A stretch of 64,000 nt of DNA from Halobaculum magnesiiphilum. GTDB lineage: Archaea > Halobacteriota > Halobacteria > Halobacteriales > Haloferacaceae. Within the stretch, counting starts at the first letter, position 1. Each line of letters opens with the position of its first letter. Under the pieces are notes generated by a model, which was not told the origin of the DNA, ran no database searches, and saw only the letters and a program-made list of their open reading frames with translations. Location: contig NZ_CP081959.1 of assembly GCF_019823105.1 (NCBI RefSeq), positions 186,001 to 250,000 on the forward strand, written 5' to 3'. Shown here piece by piece: positions 24,050 through 31,405 of the stretch. The translations under genes and the position numbers were made by a program.

Positions 24050-24637
24050 ATGTCCGCATCCTCAGATCGCGCGCTACTGACGACAGTCGTCGCGGATGTC
24101 ACGCTGATTCTCGGGTATGCGATCAGTGCGGTTCACCCTGACCGTCGAGTGTGGCCCATCGGCGACAGCTCCTGGCGGTGGTGGTTCAATTGGTCAGCGC
24201 TCTCCGTCGTGTTCGCTGGGTTTCCCGTGCTGGTCGCGCTTGATCGGGATTCATTCATTTTCACCAAACGCTGGAGCAAACTCGCAGGTAGCGGTATCGC
24301 CGCACTCGGGATGGGATTTGCCCTTTCCGCCCTCTTCGAACTCGGGTGGATGGAAAGCAGTGGAAGAGAAGGGGAGCTTCGGACGGACGGTATCTACCAG
24401 TACACGCGCAACCCACAGAGCGTGGGATTCATTACGTTCATCGTCGGCGCGATCATCGCAGTGAACTCCAGGAAACTGGCTGTACACGGCGTCTTGACCA
24501 TCCTTGTGTACGCACTGTTCCCGTTTGCCGAAGAACCGTGGCTGCGAGAGCAGTATGGCCAGGAATACGATGAATACCGCAAGCGGACCCCCCGATTTAT
24601 CGGGTGGAACTTGGTGAAGAAGCTCTTCACCAGATAG
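24050..24637 (+). CDS. Isoprenylcysteine carboxyl methyltransferase-like membrane protein
   Basis: The 195-residue product starts at ATG 24050 (a longer frame from 23957 has an unlikely N-terminus). It has four to five TM segments and the ICMT/PEMT C-terminal signature: GIYQYTRNPQSVGFITFIVG, then LFPFAEEPWLREQYGQEYDE and YRKRTPRFIGW. These enzymes use S-adenosylmethionine to methylate lipids or prenylated cysteines at the membrane. The N-terminal region (~1-60) is atypical. Transcribed alone between two metal-related clusters; substrate unknown. Confidence 0.75.
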   Translation: MSASSDRALLTTVVADVTLILGYAISAVHPDRRVWPIGDSSWRWWFNWSALSVVFAGFPVLVALDRDSFIFTKRWSKLAGSGIAALGMGFALSALFELGWMESSGREGELRTDGIYQYTRNPQSVGFITFIVGAIIAVNSRKLAVHGVLTILVYALFPFAEEPWLREQYGQEYDEYRKRTPRFIGWNLVKKLFTR

Positions 24638-24714
24638 TCCGATACCGGCCTTGAGGGGGAGATTCAAGAACTCTACCAGAACCGCTTTTCCGTTGACTTC
24701 CTAACTGCCGGGTA

Positions 24715-26022
24715 ATGAGTGATGAGAGAGGTATCCCTCGTCGAGAATTCCTCAAGTCGGCCATCGCTATCGGAGGAGCAGCGGCATTTAGTGCCTGCCT
24801 AGGCCGTGAAGAGGTCGATGTCCCGACGGGCCCGGACGATCTCTCGTCGTATCCACAACGTCAACACGCTTGGAATGAGGTCCTCCCACGGGACGACCAT
24901 GGGAACGTCATCGCTCCGAGCCATCGTGTGCTCCTCTATTTGAATTACCGACGAGACGGGCAACCGAACGAAGACGACCGCGACCAAGTTGAAACAGCTC
25001 TCCGGGGTATCGAACACGCCTACGAGCGAAGCGGGGACGGGTTATTGCTCACGGTGAGTTATTCTCCGGCATACTTTGACCGATTCGACGACTCGCTTCC
25101 CGACGACGTTGACCTCCCCGATCCGGAAGCACTTGCTCCGTTCGAGGAACCCGAGTTCGATACGCCCGATGCGGTCGTCCATCTCGCAAGTAACACGGCA
25201 CAGGTGGTGCTCGGTGCCGAAGAAGCCCTCAAAGGGAACAAATCGACCCTCAACGGTGTCGATCAGCCCGACGCTGCACTGACCGATGTCTTCTCACTCG
25301 CCGACCGGCGAACTGGATTTATCGGGGATGGACTCCCGGCGGAGAATGCAGACGATGCGGAGGGTGTTCCGGCCGACAAAGTCCCGGAGGACGCACCCCT
25401 GTTTATGGGATTCAAGTCCGGCTTCAAAAAGAACCAGGCCAGTGAAGAACGTGTGACGATCCAGTCGGGGCCGTTCGCCGGTGGCACGACTCAGCATATC
25501 TCCAAGCTCCGACTGAACCTCAACCAGTGGTACAACCAGGACGACCGCTGGCAGCGTGAGGCGAAGATGTTCTGTCCGTACCACGCCGAGAACGACGTAG
25601 TCGAGGGCACTGGAGACAACCTCGGAACCAGCAGCAAAATCGACGACTGTCAGCCAACGGATGAGACGGCCCGCGAGATGGGCGTCATCGGTCACTCCCA
25701 GAAATCTGCCCGCGCTCGCGACGATGATGACTCGCCGCTCATTCTTCGACGTGACTTCGATTCTACCGACGATGGAGCCGCCAGCCTCCACTTCCTTGCG
25801 CTCCAGCGACGGATCACCGATTTCGTCGATACGAGAGAAGCGATGAATGGCACTGACGTCACCGAGCAGTCGGCCGTCGGTCAGCGGAATAACAACGGCA
25901 TCCTACAGTACATTCGTACGGAGCGTCGCGGTAATTTCCTCGTCCCGTCGCGGTCGTTGCGCGCGCTGCCACCTGCCCAGCCGACTGGGGACGCACAGGA
26001 GGTGACGCATGAATCGTCGTGA
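24715..26022 (+). CDS. DyP-peroxidase-like Tat lipoprotein (DUF7405/EfeB-like)
   Basis: The 435-residue protein has a Tat signal (RREFLKSAIAIGGAAAFSAC) with a lipobox Cys, so it is anchored outside the cell. It has DyP-like features: LLLTVSYSPAYFDRF, the RRTGFIGDGLP segment resembling the DyP GxxDG haem motif (~200), and a C-terminal LHFLALQRRITDFV region. EfeB-type DyP enzymes oxidise ferrous iron or act on haem during iron uptake. The next gene overlaps it by 14 bp and encodes a P19-like metal lipoprotein, which supports an iron or copper acquisition role. The DyP assignment is by motif and context. Confidence 0.7.
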   Translation: MSDERGIPRREFLKSAIAIGGAAAFSACLGREEVDVPTGPDDLSSYPQRQHAWNEVLPRDDHGNVIAPSHRVLLYLNYRRDGQPNEDDRDQVETALRGIEHAYERSGDGLLLTVSYSPAYFDRFDDSLPDDVDLPDPEALAPFEEPEFDTPDAVVHLASNTAQVVLGAEEALKGNKSTLNGVDQPDAALTDVFSLADRRTGFIGDGLPAENADDAEGVPADKVPEDAPLFMGFKSGFKKNQASEERVTIQSGPFAGGTTQHISKLRLNLNQWYNQDDRWQREAKMFCPYHAENDVVEGTGDNLGTSSKIDDCQPTDETAREMGVIGHSQKSARARDDDDSPLILRRDFDSTDDGAASLHFLALQRRITDFVDTREAMNGTDVTEQSAVGQRNNNGILQYIRTERRGNFLVPSRSLRALPPAQPTGDAQEVTHESS

Positions 26023-27070
26023 CGTGCTCCGAGTGGCCGGGAGCGGTTCACTCGTAGGGCTCGCGGGGTGTGCCGGCCTGTTCGAGACGCAATCGGCACA
26101 AGCACCACCGCTTCCCGAGAACCGGCCGGACGCAGTCTACTATCCGACCCACTACGAGGGCATGAAAATGCCTGGAATGAAGGAACAGGGCGGGTACAGG
26201 TGTGCGCTCACGTATTCGTATGCGCACCGGTTCTGGCTGATGAAGCCGAATGGGATCACGAAGGTCGAGATTCAATCCGAGGATTCGATCCACCTGATGC
26301 CGGTCGTGTGGGAGACACATACGGGGATCATCCCACCCGATATCAATCCGCAGCTCACGATTACACAGAGCGGGGATTCGATTGATCAGTTCGCACCGTG
26401 GCCGATGCTCTCCCAGCCGATGGGGTTTCACTTCGGCGATAACGCACAGCTCAAGGGCGACGGTACGTACACTGTCGAGGTGAGTATCGGCGGGCCGTCG
26501 ACGCGACGGACGGGGTCGCTGGCCGAGAATCAGGGGAACGCCTCGTTCACGTTCGAGTTCGAATTCAGCGAATCGACGCTCAACGAAATCTCGTATACGG
26601 ACATCCCCGACGACAGAGAAGGCACGAAGGGTGCTGTCGACCTGATGGACATGGAGATGTTACCGAGTTCGCAAGTGCCGACACCGGACGCGCTCCCTGG
26701 GGACGTTCGTGGCTCGGGGACGAGTGGGGACGCGAAGTTCGTGGTTACGATCCTCGAAGACGCGTCGCGTTTCGGTGGGGACGAGAATCAGAGGTATCTC
26801 GCTGTTTCCCCGCGCACACCCTACAATCGAACGATGCTGCCGATGATGTCGCTATCGGGGACACTGCACCGTGACGGTACGTCAGTGTTCGACGGAATTC
26901 TACAGGCGACTATCGATCCAGAGCTCCGCTATCACTACGGAGCGACGGTCGCGGATGTACGGACGGGAGATGAGCTGACGATTACAGTCGATTCGCCCCC
27001 ACAAACGGCTCGCCATGAAGGATACGAGACAGCCTTCGTTGATATGCCAGATGTGCAGGTGACGTTGTAG
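26009..27070 (+). CDS. P19/Tp34-like periplasmic metal-binding lipoprotein (DUF7350-like)
   Basis: The 353-residue protein has a Tat/lipoprotein signal (MNRRDVLRVAGSGSLVGLAG, lipidated Cys). Domain one contains YYPTHYEGMKMPGMKEQGG, typical of P19/Tp34 iron/copper-binding proteins with Glu, Met and His ligands, and a matching VQSEDSIHLMPV/PMGFHFGDN pair. A second, similar half (~215-353) contains KFVVTILEDASRF and YLAVSPRTPYNRTMLPMMSL. P19 proteins bind Fe and Cu for delivery to permeases. It overlaps the DyP-like gene and has a paralogue 230 bp downstream. Confidence 0.7.
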   Translation: MNRRDVLRVAGSGSLVGLAGCAGLFETQSAQAPPLPENRPDAVYYPTHYEGMKMPGMKEQGGYRCALTYSYAHRFWLMKPNGITKVEIQSEDSIHLMPVVWETHTGIIPPDINPQLTITQSGDSIDQFAPWPMLSQPMGFHFGDNAQLKGDGTYTVEVSIGGPSTRRTGSLAENQGNASFTFEFEFSESTLNEISYTDIPDDREGTKGAVDLMDMEMLPSSQVPTPDALPGDVRGSGTSGDAKFVVTILEDASRFGGDENQRYLAVSPRTPYNRTMLPMMSLSGTLHRDGTSVFDGILQATIDPELRYHYGATVADVRTGDELTITVDSPPQTARHEGYETAFVDMPDVQVTL

Positions 27071-27110
27071 TTCCAAAGGTGTCTTTAGAATTCCAACCGA
27101 AGCCAAACCT

Positions 27111-27197
27111 ATGGAAGAGAAGCACCTTCTACTGGGGGCGTTACTTGGCGTTGTCTCACTCCTGGTACTCACTGGATTCGTCGTTCGCTTGGCGTAG
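27111..27197 (+). CDS. 28-residue single-pass membrane peptide (candidate)
   Basis: ATG 27111 opens a 28-codon frame encoding MEEKHLLLGALLGVVSLLVL followed by TGFVVRLA. This is an acidic/basic N-terminus and one ideal TM helix. It lies in the otherwise empty 230-bp gap between the two P19-like genes, on the same strand, with an A/T-rich stretch upstream. Many bacterial and archaeal transport complexes have such tiny subunits. It could also be chance; conservation would decide. Confidence 0.4.
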   Translation: MEEKHLLLGALLGVVSLLVLTGFVVRLA

Positions 27198-27299
27198 ACA
27201 GTCACAGAATGGCCGAGGCTGACAGTTACAGAAACCCCCGGTTGACGACAGCGAGGTCGACTCAATGAATCTACCAAACATACCATCTCAGAGGAGAAT

Positions 27300-28370
27300 A
27301 TGAATCGGAGAACGTTTCTCAAACAGGGGACTGCTCTCTCGGGTGGCCTAGTGCTGTCTGGTTGCCTGGGGCGGCTCGGATTCGAGACGCAGTCTGCATG
27401 GCGTGATCCTCCGCTCGTGGAGGATCGACCTGACGCCGTCTACTATCCTGCCATCATCGAAGGAATGGGAATGTACGGAACGACGACGGCCGGCGATCTC
27501 GGATTTGCGCTGATGCATTCCTTCCCGCACCGTTTCTGGAACCTCACTGGCTCACGAAAGACGAAAGTCGTCGTTCAGTCGGATGATTCGGTGCATCTGA
27601 TGGCGAGTGTCTGGGACACCGAGACGGAGACGATCCTCCCGGTCGACGTCTCTGTCGAAATCAGTAACAGCGACGGTCGAGTGTCCTCAACCAACCTCTG
27701 GCCGATGATCTCGCCGAATATGGGGTTCCACTACGGCGACAATATCGCTCTCCCGGGGGAAGGACAGTACGATGTGACGCTCCAGGTCGGCCCCTTGCAG
27801 ACAGCTCGTACGAATCCATTCCACGGGCGATTTACAGAGGGACAGTCTGCCACGATGCAGTTCACGTTCGATACGGATGAGACGTACAATTTGGAGATTC
27901 GCCGGTTAGGCGACAAAGCAGGCACCCGTGGGACAGTCGATCTAATGGACATGGAAATGGTCCCTGAACCGGTCGTACCGACAAAATCCGACCTTCCTGG
28001 TCGACTTCTCCATGAAGGGCAATCCGGTGATGCGACGATAGTCGTTGCTCTCGTTGACGGTGACCATCGGTTTAGCGATAGTGACGGTCCCTTCCTGATC
28101 GTCTCTCCTCGAACACCTTACAATCGCGTGATGCTCCCGAGGATGGCTCTTTCAGCAACACTCAACCGAGGAGGAGACACAATCACACAAGGGACACTCC
28201 AAGCGTCTCTCGATCCCGACCTCGGGAGTTTCTATGGGATGGGTCTTGATGAACTCAAGACGGGCGATACGGTCAGAATCACCGTAGAGACACCACCTCA
28301 ACTGGCGCGGCACGATGGCTACGAAACCGCGTTCCTCGATATGGAGCCGATTGAGTTCACTGTCGAGTGA
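27300..28370 (+). CDS. Second P19/Tp34-like metal-binding lipoprotein (paralogue)
   Basis: The 356-residue protein is clearly related to the product of 26009-27070. It has a Tat lipoprotein signal (MNRRTFLKQGTALSGGLVLS, then GC), the YYPAIIEGMGMYGTTTAGDL equivalent of the metal loop, VQSDDSVHLMASVWDTETE, PNMGFHYGDN, the VDLMDMEMV linker and the second-half SPRTPYNRVMLPRMAL. The first metal loop differs (GMGMYG instead of GMKMPGM), so specificity may have diverged. The preceding gap holds GACTCAATGAATC at 27259-27271, similar to the operator motif upstream of the multicopper oxidase. It converges on a large membrane protein gene. Confidence 0.7.
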   Translation: MNRRTFLKQGTALSGGLVLSGCLGRLGFETQSAWRDPPLVEDRPDAVYYPAIIEGMGMYGTTTAGDLGFALMHSFPHRFWNLTGSRKTKVVVQSDDSVHLMASVWDTETETILPVDVSVEISNSDGRVSSTNLWPMISPNMGFHYGDNIALPGEGQYDVTLQVGPLQTARTNPFHGRFTEGQSATMQFTFDTDETYNLEIRRLGDKAGTRGTVDLMDMEMVPEPVVPTKSDLPGRLLHEGQSGDATIVVALVDGDHRFSDSDGPFLIVSPRTPYNRVMLPRMALSATLNRGGDTITQGTLQASLDPDLGSFYGMGLDELKTGDTVRITVETPPQLARHDGYETAFLDMEPIEFTVE

Positions 28371-28432
28371 TCCCTTTCTGGTCAAGCTCTGACCATAGTG
28401 TGCGACCAGTGGTCCCCTCGAAACCACCAGAA

Positions 28433-29944
28433 TCAGGGTAGATAAGGGGGCGTCGCTCCGGGAAGTGAGAGAATCCAGAGGCTAATGACGGTGTAACCGA
28501 TCATCACAATAATGAACGGGTACTGGCTCCGGATCGCGACGAGACGACTCGAGAAGAGTTCGTAGGCGGTCGCGTGCGCTGCCCAGATAGCGAGGAGATG
28601 CCCGACGAGCACGTAGGCGATACTCAAGCCCTCGAACCATCCAGGTGGAGATAATGTCAGGGGATTCGCTGGGGGCGACAGTGGGGAGACAATCGCCATC
28701 CCTAGGGCTGGACTGAGGGATACGGCCAGTCCGGTGTAGTGAGCGAGGTGATATCCCGCTGCGATGGCCAATAGCGAGGGTGCAAACCGAAAGGCGATGC
28801 GTTTTGCTGTAATGTATGTCCCAGTCCGTCGCCGAGAGAGTACACCAGCATACCAATACGCGGCGAAGAAAACGACGTAGCCACTGACGAAAAGGAGTGT
28901 GTAGATGAGAATCGCACGAATCTGTACGGCTCCCACTCCAATATTAGAGAGGCTGGCGAGTGCCTCGATAGTTGCTGCGCCCGTCTGCGTCGTGATGAAG
29001 CCGCTGTACGTGAGCTCCCAGATTAGCGCAATGACGAACGCGACATCGGAGGTGTCCGTGATTAAGTCTGAATCAGTCAGGTCGCTACCGGGCAGTTTTA
29101 CGGTGAGCTTCCCATCCCGCCGTTTTACAGGAGCGACAGCCCCGAAGAATCGGAACAGGACGGATAACGGATCTGCGTTCCCGAACCATGCGTTGGGACC
29201 GACGAGTACAGCGCCTGCAATTGTGACGACACTGTAGCCGAGGATCACAATCGAAAGAGTTGACGGGATCGTGCTGACAGGGAAAACCACCTCAATCCAC
29301 ACGAGAAGTAATAGGCCACCAACAGCTGGCCATCGGGCTAATTCTTCTGGATACGTCCGGTATCCAGTTGGGAGTAGCGAGACGATTCCTCGCCAGGGGT
29401 TCAGCACTGGCCAGAGATTGCCTCCGAGATACGTGAGCATCGGCAAGCCTGCACGAACGACGACGAACGTGACGAGGATGGTGAAGCTCGCTGTCGGGAG
29501 TTGTGGGCCCGTCACTCCGAGGTAGACTGCCAGTCCGAGGACGACGATCCCGAGTCCACGTCCGATCCACACAATAGGTGTTCGCCAGTCATCAATTGTT
29601 GGACCAGGAAACGACCAGCTGTGGAGATAACGGATAAACGCCCGATCAGTGACGAAACTTGCAAGCAGGGCAGAGGCGCCAATCGTAGCGCCGCCAGTGG
29701 CGAGATACAGCCATCGGGGAATGGCAAGTGTATCCCGTGGCTGCTTCGAGAGCGTCATTCCGTTCCCGGCAGCGACTGTTTCGGTAAACAGCGTCAATAC
29801 CGAGACCCAGGTTACAAACTGAACCAGGAGTCTGAGCTTTGTGTTCGATACGACCCAATTATGGAGCCTCGACTCTGGCCCTGACTCTGTGTGCCCCTCT
29901 CTGCGTGCTCCAGAGTTCGTGTCTGAGTCAGGCGACGATGGCAT
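28433..29944 (-). CDS. Large polytopic membrane protein of unknown function
   Basis: This 503-residue protein has about 11-12 hydrophobic segments and a charged N-terminal tail (~1-35). Recognisable features are a conserved-looking LTYLGGNLWPVLNPWRGIVS segment, VGPNAWFGNADPLSVLFRFF in a loop, His-bearing helices (AAGYHLAHYTG, AIWAAHATAYELFSS) and no ATP-binding or REGxE iron-permease motif. It resembles haloarchaeal hypothetical membrane proteins found with metal genes. Placed beside DyP- and P19-like lipoproteins, it could be a permease for the bound metal, but convergent orientation weakens this. Its stop region overlaps nothing on the right; its start overlaps the next minus gene by 17 bp. 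Confidence 0.6.
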   Translation of the reverse strand: MPSSPDSDTNSGARREGHTESGPESRLHNWVVSNTKLRLLVQFVTWVSVLTLFTETVAAGNGMTLSKQPRDTLAIPRWLYLATGGATIGASALLASFVTDRAFIRYLHSWSFPGPTIDDWRTPIVWIGRGLGIVVLGLAVYLGVTGPQLPTASFTILVTFVVVRAGLPMLTYLGGNLWPVLNPWRGIVSLLPTGYRTYPEELARWPAVGGLLLLVWIEVVFPVSTIPSTLSIVILGYSVVTIAGAVLVGPNAWFGNADPLSVLFRFFGAVAPVKRRDGKLTVKLPGSDLTDSDLITDTSDVAFVIALIWELTYSGFITTQTGAATIEALASLSNIGVGAVQIRAILIYTLLFVSGYVVFFAAYWYAGVLSRRRTGTYITAKRIAFRFAPSLLAIAAGYHLAHYTGLAVSLSPALGMAIVSPLSPPANPLTLSPPGWFEGLSIAYVLVGHLLAIWAAHATAYELFSSRLVAIRSQYPFIIVMIGYTVISLWILSLPGATPPYLP

Positions 29945-30194
29945 ATAGCATTAAGAAACCGAAGTACAGGAGCACAAGGGCTCCAAGTGCTTTCAGACGC
30001 AGCGTGCGTAACTCGTCTTCTTCGTCCGCTCTGGCAGAGATGAATGCGTCTTCCTCGTCGGCATCCAACTCTTGGGGATGTTCTAAGCCTTTGTGGAGGA
30101 CGAGGCGGTCGGTCGTTGGGAACGGATGCCCACAGTAATCACACTCCCCTGCAGGTGAGTCACGCCGTGGAACCGTAGTGCCTTCGTATGACAT
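29928..30194 (-). CDS. C2H2 zinc-finger protein with C-terminal TM anchor
   Basis: The 88-residue protein begins with a C2H2 finger (CDYCGHPFPTTDRLVLHKGL, then EH), then an acidic linker (ELDADEEDAFISARADEEDE) and one C-terminal hydrophobic helix (ALGALVLLYFGFLMLYAIVA). It should be tail-anchored with the finger in the cytoplasm. The gene overlaps the start of the polytopic protein gene by 17 bp, so the two form an operon. Such finger-plus-helix proteins are frequent beside haloarchaeal membrane proteins; function unknown. Confidence 0.75.
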   Translation of the reverse strand: MSYEGTTVPRRDSPAGECDYCGHPFPTTDRLVLHKGLEHPQELDADEEDAFISARADEEDELRTLRLKALGALVLLYFGFLMLYAIVA

Positions 30195-30313
30195 ACTCTC
30201 GAAAGCTGTTAATCGGCCGTAGGCCAGTCAGCGTTGAAACCGTTCTGGTTCGACGTTCGAACTTCTCCGCTCGTATATCGACTTACGTGGCGACATCAAG
30301 GGCGTATGGTCGG

Positions 30314-30463
30314 TTACAACAGATCGGCTAACGAAGAACGAAGTTGTACAAACATTTCCTTTGACGGCGTGGAAGTAGCTTTTTGTTCAGAGTGGTTGTC
30401 CTCGACCGGGGACTGACTCTCCGCTTCTCGCTCTTCTTCGTAGGCGTCGCAGTAGATGCACAT
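30314..30463 (-). CDS. Small CxxC protein, 49 aa (candidate)
   Basis: A minus-strand frame from ATG 30463 encodes MCIYCDAYEEEREAESQSPV and a Ser/Thr-rich tail ending FVQLRSSLADLL. The N-terminal CxxC could bind a metal. A TATA-like TTTTATAG lies ~30 bp upstream on that strand, which fits a leaderless transcript. Acidic composition suits a haloarchaeal protein. No family recognised; a chance frame cannot be excluded. Confidence 0.45.
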   Translation of the reverse strand: MCIYCDAYEEEREAESQSPVEDNHSEQKATSTPSKEMFVQLRSSLADLL

Positions 30464-30672
30464 AGAAAAGAGTAGTCAGAGCGCCTCTATAAAACCATTT
30501 GACCGAAGATGGGCTATCGCGGAGAATCGGGACTATGGAGCACTACCTGGTTAAGAGTGAGACGTTATACTGCACGAATATTAACTAACGGCTGAATCAC
30601 TGCCATATTCTATTAACGATGAGGGGATCAATAACAGACGATTTATTATATCGTGAAGCTCAATTCGAGATA

Positions 30673-31077
30673 ATGAGCGATCCATCTGACTCGGACGCAA
30701 CCTTCACCGGATCGAGTCCATGGCCACTCTTCGTCGCGATTGGATTTGCTCTCTCGGAGGTCGGTGTCGTCCTCGGGCTTCGGCCTGTCTCTGTTGCGGG
30801 ACTGTTGTTGTTCGTCGGATCTGTCGCTGGCATTCTCACAGAGGCGGAGTATATCGCTGAGCCAGCGAAAGCAGCAGGTGTTCAAGGACTCATCCTTGTC
30901 GGTCTCGGTGTCTTGTTGATCACACAGAACCAGACCGGGACGACAATCCGCGGTCAATCGATTGCGATCGCTGGAATCCTGTGTCTCGTTGGTGCACTTG
31001 TCTGGGTAGGCTTCGTTCGGAGGGAAACCCGCGCCACGGTAGCGACAGCGGAGACATCGGAAACAACATCTGATTGA
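30673..31077 (+). CDS. Small membrane protein ('cox cluster' type, DUF7541-like)
   Basis: The start chosen is ATG 30673 (MSDPSDSDATFTGSSPWPLF); the longer frame from 30619 has an atypical N-terminus. The 134-residue product has four TM helices and the loop LTEAEYIAEP, and matches a family often encoded near cytochrome oxidase genes in haloarchaea and named 'cox cluster protein'. Role unknown. No cox gene is present here. Downstream, 31078-31405 contains the promoter of the zinc ATPase and one doubtful 37-codon frame (31165-31278). Confidence 0.65.
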   Translation: MSDPSDSDATFTGSSPWPLFVAIGFALSEVGVVLGLRPVSVAGLLLFVGSVAGILTEAEYIAEPAKAAGVQGLILVGLGVLLITQNQTGTTIRGQSIAIAGILCLVGALVWVGFVRRETRATVATAETSETTSD

Positions 31078-31303
31078 GGGACCGTACTACAGTAGAATTC
31101 GCTACAACAAGAGAGAGATCACGTTCGTGGTTCTACTTGCCATCAGAATCGGTAGGGGGCGATAATGAGTCCGATGAGTACCAATGGTGATGTGGTCAGC
31201 GCCGGTCTCATCGTGTGTGGAGTCCGTACGCTTCTCCTCGAGATCAAACACGGCGAGTATCGACCAATCCGGACTTAGGTCCGGGGAATGGGACGGATTA
31301 TCG

Positions 31304-31381
31304 GCCGATTTAATAACTCGTCCCGAATACTTTATTAGATACTACCATAATAAGGGGTTTTAGTAGCAGCCGATTTAATAA
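31304..31381 (+). promoter_or_regulatory. Directly repeated 13-mer upstream of the Zn/Cd ATPase operon
   Basis: GCCGATTTAATAA occurs at 31304-31316 and again at 31369-31381, 65 bp apart, in the leader of the ATPase gene (ATG 31406). Each copy contains a TTTAATAA TATA-like core; the second is ~25-30 bp before the start and is probably the basal promoter with a flanking regulator site. The repeat may be bound by a metal sensor, but no sensor gene is adjacent. Confidence 0.4.
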
Positions 31382-31405
31382 GTCTGTAGTAGCTAGCAGG
31401 ACGTA

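Noticed and set aside
31165-31278. 37-codon frame before the zinc ATPase
   Set aside because: Short, no recognisable pattern, and it lies in a promoter region with direct repeats.
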